Positions 11,305-22,360 of a DNA stretch of 64,000 nt are shown piece by piece. Each line of letters starts with the position of its first letter. Positions within the stretch are counted from its first letter, which is position 1. The notes under the pieces are model-generated. The model ran no database searches and was not told the DNA's origin. It was given only the letters and a program-made list of their open reading frames with translations. The DNA lies in the NCBI GenBank assembly GCA_003971905.1, contig RSEE01000001.1, forward strand, positions 1,697,036-1,761,035. Reading direction: 5' to 3'. Source of the DNA: Moniliella sp. 'wahieum' (Eukaryota > Basidiomycota > Moniliellomycetes > Moniliellales > Moniliellaceae). The position numbers and the translations under genes were made by a program.

Positions 11305-11312
11305 GGTGGGGC
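11305..11312 (+). other. Polypurine tract of the copia element
   Basis: GGTGGGGC lies directly against the first TG of the right LTR, the position where plus-strand synthesis is primed in LTR elements. Confidence 0.75.
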
Positions 11313-11472
11313 TGTCAGCGCCATCATGCATGCAGCTGATCACGCATCACGCATCGCGCTGTTCTATCCGACTCTCCTCTATGTTCTGCCCCTAACGGGC
11401 TCCTCTCTTGGAATAGATCCATCACCTCCCTCTGTCTTCTTCTTTCCGTAGGCCTTTGTCCTCGCATTAACA
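11313..11472 (+). repeat. Right LTR of the copia element
   Basis: 160 bp, TG...CA ends, identical to the left LTR apart from a single-base gap. Confidence 0.93.
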
Positions 11473-11477
11473 CCATG
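11473..11477. repeat. Target-site duplication CCATG, right copy
   Basis: Matches 6024-6028 exactly. Confidence 0.9.
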
Positions 11478-13843
11478 CCCTCTGCTCTTGCTTCTTGCCC
11501 ACGAATGATTGCTACATCCCTTGACCTAGTCTCGACTGTGGTCTCCCTGTCCCTCACCCTAGCCCCGACTGTGATAGTAACCCATTAGGACGGTCGCACC
11601 TTCTCGGCCTTGGGCGGTCGCACCTAACCCTCATACAGGTCTCGACGTCTCAACTTTGGAAGGACCCCCCACCTTCTAAAATTCGTTCAACGTTCCAGCT
11701 TCAAGCTTCAAGCTTGAAGCTTCCATTCTTTACAGCTTAGGCTTACCTTATCGACTTTTTCAACGTTCATTCAATGTTCAACGTTCAATCAACGTTCAAA
11801 CTCCTATCCAACGAGCCCTACGGCCTAAGGACAAGACCTCCGACCTAAGACCTGGAAGCTCTGAGGATCTGAGGATGTGGATATCTACTCGTACTCAGCG
11901 CGGAGGCTCAGCGCGAGCGAGCTTCGGGGCCTCTGGGCCTCTGAGCCTCTTGAAGCTTTTGAAGAGCTTCCGGCTTTTGAAGAGCTTGAAGCTAGCGAAG
12001 CTTGAAGGCGTTGGCGCCTGCTGAGCGCTGAGCGCGCTGAGCGCTGCCATGCATGATATGTGACACACTGGTGCAGAAGTGCCTAGTGCCCAAGCTTGAG
12101 TTTCAAGCCCCGTTGTTCCAAAGCCACGCTGCCACACTCTGCCACACGTCACATGTCACAATCTTGTGCGTCCATCGATTTGGCTGAGCGCTGCTCAGGC
12201 GCTGACGCACTGAGACGGGCGGGAAAGGTGTTTAGGTTGCTCTTACGGGGTACTAATAGTGGCTGCAAGCGAGAAACGGGCGTTCCTGTCCACTGTAAGC
12301 TTACTGACAACGTACGTACCGTCTTGTGTACGTACTCAAACTACGCCACGCGGACCACGTTCTCCACATCACAAGTTCAAACGCTAAACTGTGTAACTGA
12401 GTGTTGGGGTTTGGGATCCTACCTCAAGGGTTGTCCAGGGGCCAGCAACCCATTGGGGGGAGCGTGCCCATTCCAACCTATCCCAACCTGTCCTATCCCA
12501 ATCCTTCCTCCCGGCAAGGTGCAGCAGGGTGCAGGAAGGGTAATCAGTACGTACAATCAGTGACCACTAAGCGCCTAAGCACTAACAAGCCTTGTATGGC
12601 AGAGAGGTGTGGCAGATGCAGCAGGGTGTCGCAGGGTGTAGCCCGCATTTAGCAGTATCCGGTTGCCCGGTGAGGCTGAGGCCTGTGGCTAGTAAGCCTG
12701 TAGGAACTGAGAACTAAAGTTATGCGTTACGCGTTACCGATCCGGTCCCCTGCCTCCCTGTGGTTCTCAGTATCGAATCGATAGTCGGAGCTGTTTGAAG
12801 CTTGAAGCTTGGTAGGATACGAAGTTGCTACCAGCACTTACTAATGATTTATGACGAACCTTGACTAGCTGGTTGCTAGTTGTCGTTGCTAGCAGCGAAA
12901 AGTAGAGGGTTACCGGTTACTGGTTACGGTTACGGTTACTAGGTTACCGTTACTGATCACGTCGATCATCGATCACGAAAACAATCATAGAAACCATCGC
13001 ATCATTGCATCATCGACCACCAATCATACGTCGGACCGTCCCGTCTGGTCTGTCAGAAAGATCCACAGAGACGGGTACCGATCGGAAGTTTCCATGCCCA
13101 TCAGCCTCAGCCTCTTGGATCTCAGAATTCAGCCCCACTAGCCACTAGGCCCCACTCGGCCTAATCCATAATCCTGTAACAGGTACCCTGGCTCGGGCCT
13201 TGGCTACCCTGTCCCAGCCAAGGGGTGGCGTAGTGTCGGGGTTCCACATTGCGGTGACCTGTGTTGCCCAATCATCCATCCTTGAAAAGCAACCACGCTT
13301 ACGACACCTTGCCACGAGGACACCCTTGGCGGGCGATGCGGCTGGTGCGGCTGGTGTGGCTGGGCGGTGCGGCTGAGTGGGGAAAGGTGCAGCCGTCGAG
13401 GCCGGAAGCGGGATCGATCCTAGATCTGTGAAATCGGCGTCTAAAGATCTGAGGATCTGAGATGTGATGCACATGCATGGTGCAGATGCCCGATATACAC
13501 GGCAGAGTGTATAGCCGTTAGCCGTTCCGGAGCTGCGCCAGTAGCCGCCGGCTGGTTGCGACAGCCACTTGCCGGGTGGAGAGCTGGGATAGGATGCGAC
13601 CAGTATGGCTTCTTGGTCCTAGTAATCTCCCTCGGGCCGCCTAAACCCGAGGGGCTGTGCTGCTTTATGCTTGTGCTTAGTTGTGCTTTGCATTGCATTG
13701 CTTTATCGCGTTGCTTTGCACTTTGTAACTGCTCATACGTTTCCTCCTACTGCATCCCCGCTTACCACCATCACCATCCGTCACCTAGTCACGCTGGTCA
13801 CTCCAACCAATCCCCCCCTCGCCCGCCGTCCTCGACAAGCTTC
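11478..13843. other. Intergenic region rich in short palindromic repeats
   Basis: No gene recognised. Runs of AAGCTT and AACGTT units occur at about 11700-11800, AGCGCT units at 12015-12050 and GGTTACCGGTTAC-type units at about 12905-12960. The strip just before 13844 is the probable promoter of the next gene. Confidence 0.5.
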
Positions 13844-16798
13844 ATGTCCGACGCCGTCTCCTCCCTCCTCTTCGCGCCCGAGGACTTCAGCTCTCCCTCC
13901 GCGCCCCCCCTGCCCCCCGCCCCGCCCACAACCGCGCCCGCAGCCATGCCAGCCCTGCTCCTCCTCCCCGCCCCTCCCCCGTCTTCCCCTCCCCGCGCCT
14001 CCTGACAGGCCCCCATCTTCCCCGCGTTCCTCCGCCACCAGCCGCCCAGCGCCGCTCGCTTCTCCCCCCACCCCGCCAACCACAGCCAGCAGCCCCATCG
14101 CCCGCAGCACCCGCAACGCCAATCGAAGAACTCGCCGCCTTCCCCTCCCTCCCGTCCCCGTCCCCGTCCCCGTCCCTGTCCCCGTCCCCGTCCGCATCCC
14201 CGTCTCCGTCCCCGTCCGACTCGCCCTCACCGGACCCGGTAGTGGCCGTAGTGCGCAAGGGGGATCGACTGGCCCCGCCCCACTCCCCCCCACTGTCCAC
14301 ATCGGCTTCAACCGTATCCATTTCGCCCGCCTCGCTCACCAGCGTCGGTCCAGCGGCGCCGGTCACGACGACGGCACAAACATCGCCGGTTGCCTCGCCT
14401 GCCTCGTCGGCGCCTGCGCCTTCACTGCCCCCCTGGTCGGACCACGAGGCGCGCACCCGCGCCCTGCGCATTGCCGGGTGGATTGGTACCTCTGTGCCGC
14501 AGGCGATGAAGCGGGTGATGCCTGCCCAGTCGCTTGCTGCTGAATTGGACGCTGATTCAGATGAAGAGCGGAGGGAGGAGATAGAGAGGGAGAGCCGAAT
14601 GAGTCATCTGCCTCCTCCTCCTCTCACTCTTTCTCTTCGGACAGAAGAGATCCCAGTCCGCGTGTCCTCTCCCGCCCTGACGCCCCGCCCTGGCTTTTGG
14701 CCCAGCCCGACCCCCCAGCCACAGCCCCTGGGGAGGCCAAGGAAGTGATGGCTTCCTCTTTGCTCGAGCGCCCTGCCGCCGGTCAACCGTCTTTTCCCAA
14801 CGAGCCGGTGAAGACCAGCCTCGCGCCTCTGGTGGGAGACGAGCCACGGCAACGGAAAACGTCCAGTGTGTTGGTGACTGAGAGTGCGTTGGCAGCGTCA
14901 CGATCTCCCAAGACATTGGCATCAGCTTCAGTCCCATCCTCCGTCTCGGCTTCTGCCATCTCGTCCAGCTCGCTCCATTCCCCTTCCGCAAAATTCTATG
15001 CTCGTGCCCTGGCGGGAATAGACTACCTTTTGACCACGGACCCAGCGCGGTTGGGTGCGCTGGAAACTCGTTTGACCAGCCCCTGGCCTCGCTCCGTTCC
15101 CCTCGCCCGGACGTCGATGCCGTCTCAGCGGCTGCCGCTCCAAGGTCCGTGTCTGGGTCTGGTTTATCCGAGTCGACTTCGGCGCTTGATGCGCCGTCGT
15201 CGTTGGGGTTGGTCCCAACACCCTCTGCGGTCGAAGAAGGTGCCGGGAGTACTGTGTGCCCACCACTCAACTGGTGAACCCTCAGACGAATCCGTCAGCA
15301 CGGCCACCGACCCTGGTTCTTTGAGATCTTCCACCTCAGCCGGTTCGTTATCGTTGCCATCCAGTCGATCTGCCCGTCGACGCCGCAGGGCTGGCACCGC
15401 ATCCTCGCCCCGTCCCAACCGATCGTTCCCTGCGCCTACGTTTATCCTGGCTGGGGGGTCGAGGGGATCGGAAAGGATGATGTGGAAGCCAAAGTGCGTG
15501 GGGTGCCACTGCCTACTGGTAGTGATACCGTCCGCGCCCTACGAGGCTCCAGGTCCCTACATATCGTGTCGTCTTCGAGCCAGAAGGATCGGGAGCGGAC
15601 TAGTGGGTGGCCTCATGGGGATGGCCCGGCAGATACGCTGGCATCATCCATGTCCCCCTCCCCGTCTACTGGGCGCGGTCGTTCGTCGCTTGGTTCGGAC
15701 GCGGCGAGTAGCACGAAACTACTTCCTGTCCCGACTCTTGTGTCTGCCAAGGCAGGCAAGAAATTACGAGGTCTGTTTGCTCCTCATCGTCGCCCCACCG
15801 CACCCGGACCCGGACTCGCCTCACCCACCTCCCCACGCGATGGCGGCCCAACACATGCTCATGCTCATGCCCATGCACCTGTCCCACCGACCCGGTCTGC
15901 ACTGAACACTCATGTCCCCCCACCACCTTTCCACACACAGGAGGACCAGCGGGACCTGAGCAGAACAAGTATTCTGACCACAATGGCTGCCACCCCACCT
16001 CTCGGCTCGGACGAATCGTCAACCTCCCGCCCCACTCACTCTCTCGCCACCCCACGTTCTCCTTACGCCCCCACCCTTCCTCTCCCTCTGCCTTTCCCTC
16101 TCGCGCCCCCGTACCCCACCTCGATACACACAGGAGACGATACGCTCCCCGCCGTCCCGGGTCCCGACGGATTACTTGGCTCGCCCACGCGCGCTCAGCG
16201 TACCTCTTTCCTCGCGAGCGGGAAAGAGCGGAGCGTGGGGTCGGTCGCTGCGCGCAGTATGGCCGGTAAGGATGGTGAAGGTGCAAGTGCAGGGTCCGGG
16301 ACAGCAAGTGGGAAGGTGTTGGATGCCAGTGCGCTGTTCAAGTGGTTAGGCGAGGTGGTGGAAGCGGCGGTGGTCGAGGACCGAGCGATGGATGGGGACG
16401 AACATGATTGGCTGGTACGGGAAACGCAGCAGGTCCGTGTGGCTGCAGTGCAAGTGTTAGGTCAACTTGGCGTGCCCATGTGGAGCGGGAAGCGAAAGAG
16501 CGCGTTGCGGGCTTGTCTGCTTCTACGCGCCGAGGGGCTTGAAGGTCGATGCGAGGCGGCGTCGGTCACCCGCTCAGGTCTCCGTGTGTGGCAGGAAGGG
16601 AGACAGGAGAGGATGAAGGGTGGGCTTGTTAGTTGGGTTTGCTGGGGTCAACGAGAATGTGCTGGTGTGAAAGGAGCTATTAGTTGCTCCGGACGATCGG
16701 TACCCCCCTCCCACCTCTCCCACTGCTTCCTCTGGCGTCTCTGGTCCATTGGCTGTCTTCCATATGCTGGTTGCAGTTTGCACTGTTTTCTCGGCTAA
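13844..16798 (+). CDS. Uncharacterised Ser/Pro-rich protein, frame broken in several places
   Basis: I do not recognise a family. Starting at ATG 13844 (MSDAVSSLLFAPEDF), successive overlapping frames give one long Ser/Pro/Ala-rich reading: a Pro-Ser repeat at about 14155-14235, then WSDHEARTRALRIAGWIG and AQSLAAELDADSDEERREEI (about 14440-14590), FYARALAGIDYLLTTDPARL (about 14990-15050), and a C-terminal part with SGKVLDASALFKWLGEVVEA and TQQVRVAAVQVLGQLGVPMW (about 16300-16490). The conserved-looking islands and even composition argue for coding. Frames change near 14000, 14690, 15090, 15270 and 15480. A large, mostly disordered protein is likely. The exact 3' end (stop 16796-16798) could change if an intron lies near the end. 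Confidence 0.5.
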
Positions 16799-18088
16799 TC
16801 TAGTAGCCTCGTTATCTATTCGTTAGTACTATCCCTGGTCAGCTTCTGCTGCATCATTGACATAACGGCCTGTCGAACACAACAGACTTCGCGCCGCTCT
16901 ACTTGCTTCTACCATGAACAGGTTGAACTCTAGACAGGCTCGATCTGCTGGAAATCCACAGGTGGCAACCAATTAACAACCGTATAGTATACCAGTACTA
17001 GACCTATCCACTGATGACTGATCCTAGCGGTCACCCGCAATAGCCCAAACGACAGAGAACTGAGAACACACCCGCACATGGGCAGGGGGGGCGGGCTGCC
17101 TTATACATCACCTATATCCTATCAGGCCCCCCGCCCCCATGAGGCGAGCGACAGCGACAAAGTAAAAGTTGCACGTTTCCCATCCGTATTCTACTACTAG
17201 TCCTACACGTTCAACGTACGCCGTCCGTCGGAATGGTCAGTACTGCGGACGGCGTACTGAGCACACGCAAGACTGAAAACTGAGAATTGAGCTCACGGAA
17301 GACTGAGAACTGAGAACTGAGGATTGAGCTCACGGAGGACTGAGGACTGAGGCGACTCCCAAGCTTCAAGCTTCAAGCTTCAAGACGAAAACTGTGCCAC
17401 GATGCCACAATGGAATGGAAATGGACTGGGATGGGATGGGATGGGATGGGATGGGATGGGATGGGATGGGATGGGATGGGATGGAATACAAAAACGGTAT
17501 CCACAGGTACAAGCGCCAATTGAATCAAGCGCGCCTAGTCGGAACAGAGCCCCAGATGTGAAGGGACGAGAGGGGACGAGAGGGGACGAGACGAGGGAAA
17601 GGGAGGGAACAGAGGGAGGGAGGGGGAGGGAGGAGGGAACCGCGGGAGATCAACTACAGGAACCAAAAAGGAAAGGATGAGGCGAGATGGCGAGAATGGC
17701 GAGATGAGCCGACGGTGGGAACAGCCGAAGAAGAAGGAAGGAAAGAAAGAAGGGGGATGTAGGTGGGTAGGCGCGGCTAAGCGTGGCGAGGGCACACGAG
17801 CCGTGGTGCCATGGGCGAGGGGAAATGTATTGGGTAGGTGGTAGGTAGAGAGCAAGGCAAGGCGAGGGGAAAAGGTAGCAAGGCAGGGGAAGAGGGAGGG
17901 AAGGAAGGATCGACAATAACAGCAGTAACAACATACCCACCAACCGAGGGGTAAGTTTACACCTCCCTTCCCCCCTCCATTCGGGTCGCAGGCGTGCCTG
18001 TTTACCCTTCCCTATGCTCATGTCCATGCCCATGCTCACAGCTCCCTCCCTCGAACCGACTGGAGGTGCCTTGTGACCTGAGTTCAAG
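16799..18088. other. Intergenic region with GGGAT microsatellite
   Basis: No gene recognised. AAGCTT units occur at 17361-17382, a GGGAT array at 17428-17484, and purine-rich GGGA/GGGAC runs at 17570-17640. The part near 18088 is the 3' side of the Ecd gene. Confidence 0.45.
17428..17484 (+). repeat. (GGGAT)n pentanucleotide microsatellite
   Basis: About eleven nearly perfect GGGAT units on the plus strand. Runs of three G every 5 bp could form a G-quadruplex. Confidence 0.95.
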
Positions 18089-21000
18089 TCAACGGACTGG
18101 GAGCGGGAGGGATCTGGTGGAGCGAATGGCCCGATTGGCGTAACCGCGCGACGAGCGCCTGGACACCGACCATGGCACCTTCCGAAGACGAACCGTGTGC
18201 ATGTGCATGTGCATGGGCATGGGGGGCGCATGTGCATGTGAGTGTGAATGTGGGTGCGTGGGTGGGTGGTCCAAGTGACCCAAGTGACCCAACACCGAGC
18301 CAGCATGCGCATCCAACTCGGCCTGCGACCCGAGCGCAGCCAAGATGGCCATCTCGTCCCCTTTCGCTCCGAGATGAGAAAGTACCTCGGCTTGTTGCGC
18401 CTCCATGTCCATCTCCTCATCGTCCTCCATGGACATGTCCATCTCCTCGTCGTCCTCCATATCTTGCTCGACATCCTCGTCCACCGCACGCGCTTTGCCT
18501 TTACCCTTGCCTTTGCCCTTGGCCTTGGCCTTGGTACTTTCCTTGCCGTTCTCCCTTGCCCCGCGCGGCGTTGGCGTACTCGTGCTTCTGGGACCAGAGT
18601 TGGTCGCGCCAGCCGAAGCCGAAGCCAAACCCGAACCCGAAGCCGAAAGCGGGGCGGGGTTGCGTTGGGCCAAGTGCGCATCCATCTTATCCATCACTTG
18701 GTCAAACGTATCGAGGTGCGCGCCGGGAAGACCCGGGGCAGCGCGTTCGCCCGTCCTAGGATCGTCGCCCGGTACATAGGCTAGACCGAAGACAGAACAA
18801 GAACAAGAGCGTCAGTTTTCCGTTTCTCTAGCACACAGCATGACGCGGAACAAGGGGGACAAGGAGAAAAGAAAATAGGATCGGGGGTAGGGTGGAATGG
18901 AATGGGACGGAATGGAATGGGACGGAATGGAATGGGACGGAATGGAATGGAATGGAATGGAATGGAATGGAATGGGATGGGATGGGATGGGGGGATGGAC
19001 TTACCTCCTCTAGCTCGACGTTCCTCCACAATGGAATTGTACTGTTGCTCATTCAAACCCAGTTGCTCCACCGCAAATCGGAGAAAAGCATCAATCTCCG
19101 AATCGGGAATCGCATCCGGATCCAGATCCGCATCCGCATCCGGGTCGTCCAACCCGTCGACGACGAGGGCGCAGCAGACACCCAAGCTGACTCGGAAGCA
19201 GAAGCAGAAGCAGAAGCAGAAGCAGAAGCAGAAGCAGAAGCAGAAGTAGAAGTAGACAGAACCGGCAGCAGAGGCAGAGGCGGGATGTACCTTCGACCCT
19301 GCCAAACCGGCAAGATCAACACCCACATCTTCGTCCGAGTCTACATCTTCCGCTCCGTCGTACGGCTGGGGCGGGCGTAAGGAAGCGCGCAACGCTTTAA
19401 CTTGGTCCGTTTGCCAGCGTTCCGACCGTTCCAGTCCTCGGTCCAGGTGCTGGTCCAGGGCGCGGTCTTGCGTCCCGCGCGGACGGTTGAGGAACCCGCG
19501 AGCCAAAGTCAGCGGTGCATTGACCTTGGTCGGAGCCGGGTTGGGACGAGTCTTCTTAGCTGGTCGCGCCTGTAGTTGTAATTGTGGTTGTGGTTGTGGT
19601 TGTAGTTGTGGTCGTGGTTCGTCCTTGGCTTGCCCTGGGCTGGTCGGGGCAGTGGATCCGGCCGACACCGAAACCGAACCTGGAACCGAACTCGAACCCA
19701 GACCCGACCCAGACCCGAAGCTGAACCCAGACCCGAAGCTGAACCCGAACCTGTCGAAGAAGAAGTAGGAGGTGCAGTGGTAAATCCCGACGGTCGCCAT
19801 GCTGTCGATGTGACTTGGTCTCCTTTCGACAAGCTCCCGACACTGCCACTACCACTGCCACTGGGGAAGAGCGAAGCCAGTTCGGCCGCGCCGAGCGGTT
19901 GAATAGGAATGTGGGTCAGGTTGGAGGCCGGGGTAGGCGCCGAGGTGGAGAGTAGTTGGGACGCCGGTGGGGTCGGAAGCTCAGCAGGTTGATGTTGTTG
20001 TTGTAGATGATGATGATGATGAGCAACAAGCATTTCTTCTTCTTCTTCCTCATTCTCATTCCCTTTCGCGTTCTCGTTCTCGTTCTCGTTCTGGGTCTGG
20101 ATCAGCTCTTGCTCGGCATCTTGTTCCGCTGCGCCCCACTTACCCTCGAGAGGGGCAACGAGGTTCTTCTGAGCCTCGGCGCGGGCGGTTGGGTCCATAG
20201 CTCGGAGCTGCTCCAACGCAGCCTGACGCGCACGCAGGTCCAACGATCCTTTTCCTTTGGACTGGGGCGACGGAACGTGGCCCAAGGACGTGCCCAAGGA
20301 CGTAGCGCCAAACGACGACCCCATCATCTCCGCATCGTCATCGTGCTCCGAATCTGAAAAGTCCTCTTCCTCCTCATCGTCCTCATCGTCCTCATCCTCA
20401 TCCCCGTCCTCGTCCTCGTCGTCTTTAGCGTCATCATCAAACGTGGCGCCACGGTAATCGGCCGGACGGTGGAGGAACTGGTCCATCTGGTGACCGAGAT
20501 CAGTGAGCATCGCTTGAGCCTCTTGTTCCGCTTCGTGCGCATACTCCCGCTCTTGGTTCTGCTCATCCTGCTGTGCGCGCTGGTGCTCGCGCTCGCGTTC
20601 CCAGGGAGGCGTACCAAACGGACACACGCGCGACGCTTCGAACCATCGTGTCGACGTCTCGTAGTCGCCCTGTTCGACCGGACGGAGCGAGGACAAATCG
20701 TAAGGTGACCCGGTCGTCGCTGTCTCCCCAACACGGTCTACCAACGGTGCAAAATCATCCAGCACAGCCTCCCCTGCACCTGCACCTGCACCCTCCGCCT
20801 CGTCCATCACCGCTGCCCGAGCAATGGTCCGGTCCACCACGGCGGGAGAGGGAGAAACGTACCCCAAGGCCTCGAGGCCAGCACGGCATGCTGTCCTCTG
20901 CTCCTCGGTCGGGGGTAGCGCAGCAGGAGGAGGGGCAAGGTGAAGTGAACGGGACCGATTTCGCCTTTCGAGACTCGCCGCATAAGCCATTTCCATTCCA

Positions 21001-22360
21001 ACGGTCAACTTGGTACCGAGGTCCATGCAGCGACCTACCTCGTAGTGCCGCTGAAGGAACATGTTCAAAGTGCGACACAAGCCCTTGGCTTGTTGGATGA
21101 CGTGCCTACGGAGCCGATGGTAGGCCACCACGCCATCGACCCAGTCCTGCCCAAACGCCGGGGGAGGGACGTACATCTCATCGACCAAGGTGGCGTAGAG
21201 ACGCTTGCTCATCCCGACGGGTACTAGGACCGCATGACCCTGGTCCAGATCCGCACGGGTCATGCCCTGTGGCAGTGGACGCGGCGTGGGCTGCCGCCCG
21301 ACCTGGGGCTGGATCAGCTCGCAAACGCACGTGTCCAGCACGGGCGGGAGGTAGAGCGAGGTACCGTACCAAAGCGGGTCATGCGGTGGGCATGGCGTTG
21401 CTCGTGCCGGTCGCGGGCGAGAAAGACGTGGGCGGCAGTGGAGACGGTTTGCGGGTCAAACTGTAGCACCTTGGCCACCAAGGGCGAGACGAGGGCGAGG
21501 GTAACGTGCTGCGTCGACCGAGCAACGTGCAGCGCAGGTGGCAAGGGAAGCGATAACTGTGCATCCGCTGGGGTGGGGGGCAGCACGCGCGAAAACGCAC
21601 TGGCCTCAACATCGGTTGGCGCACGGCTGTACTGCCGCCAAGCGGGACAGCGTACCATCGCACTACCCACATCGGCGCGCAGAGGGGGAGGGTCCTGCTC
21701 CGCCTCGGCGCGGCGCGAGCCAGAGAGCGAGGGGGCGGTCTGGGGCGCAGACGGGTTGGAGGCCAAGTAGTCCAGCACGGTGCACACGGACGCATTGGGA
21801 GGCGGCTCGTCGTCCCAGTCGACATTGGGGGTGGCGGCGAGGCAGGCGGGGTCGACGCCGGCGGCAGCGGCCACGGCATAGACAAGCGTGGGGGAAACAA
21901 GGTGCAGATGGCTGTCGGCGATCCACACACGGCCGGGGGCCGAGTCGGGGGTGGCCCAGTGGAGCTCGGGATGGGCCTCGAGCGCATCCGCGGCATCGAC
22001 CAGGAGAAACTCGCCGGCCTTGTCGTGGATCTGGGCGGCGGGGGAGAGGATGGTGGCGGCGGGGGTGGCGGTGAGGGTGTGGACGAGGAAGGCGAGCACA
22101 TACTCGTCCTCGATTGCGCCGTCGGTGCGGGTGGCGATGCGCAGCTGGCCGGGGGCGTGGGGACGCAGGGGCTGGCGGGCGCGGACATGGGGCACCTGGC
22201 GCGTCCAGACGTAGGGCTGGGCGGGGCCGCGGGCGGGGTGGCGGCCGGCGAGGTTGAGGGCCCAGTGCTGGAGCGCCTCGAGCTGGGCAGCAAGCGCACG
22301 CAGCGCGTCGCCCTGGGCGGCGACGAAGATGCGTGCGCGCACGCCGTCGATGCGGTCCAT
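18089..22360 (-). CDS. Ecdysoneless/SGT1 family protein
   Basis: Starts at ATG 22360-22358 (MDRIDGVRARIFVAAQG) on the minus strand. Family hallmarks: ILSPAAQIHDKAGEFLLVDA then ADALEAHPELHWATP and GRVWIADSHLHLVSP near the N-terminus, LYLPPVLDTCVCELIQPQVG, and MDLGTKLTVGMEMAYA. A long acidic, low-complexity middle leads to a C-terminal DAIPDSEIDAFLRFAVEQLG. A good intron (19004-18781, GTAAGT...GTCTAG) joins in frame to AYVPGDDPRTGER. A second possible intron, about 19284 to 19187, contains a CTTCTG repeat. Frame changes occur near 21370 and 19720. Ecd proteins act in cell-cycle progression and in pre-mRNA splicing with Prp8; fungal SGT1 was found as a glycolytic-gene activator. Family call firm, exon details moderate. 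Confidence 0.85.
18893..18994. repeat. (GGAAT)n microsatellite inside the Ecd intron
   Basis: GGAAT units interspersed with GGGAC on the plus strand, grading into GGGAT. It lies wholly within the intron 18781-19004, so the transcript carries the complementary ATTCC repeat. Confidence 0.9.

Larger units (their letters stand above)
6029..11472 (+). mobile_element. Complete Ty1/copia LTR retrotransposon
   Basis: A 5.44-kb element with near-identical LTRs (161 and 160 bp, one single-base gap), flanked by the duplication CCATG. The internal order is Gag, protease, integrase, reverse transcriptase, RNase H, which defines Ty1/copia. LTRs begin TGTCAG and end TTAACA. The near identity of the LTRs indicates recent insertion. 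A purine-rich tract abuts the right LTR. The sequence after the left LTR, GGTTGAGCCCA, is the likely primer-binding site, but I could not match it confidently to a tRNA end. Several single-base frame changes interrupt the ORFs; given the same pattern in cellular genes they need not mean the element is dead. Confidence 0.93.

Noticed and set aside
16911-16940. AACAGGTTGAACTC, resembling the copia LTR end and primer-binding site
   Set aside because: Only about ten bases match 6185-6199 and no LTR body precedes it; likely coincidence.
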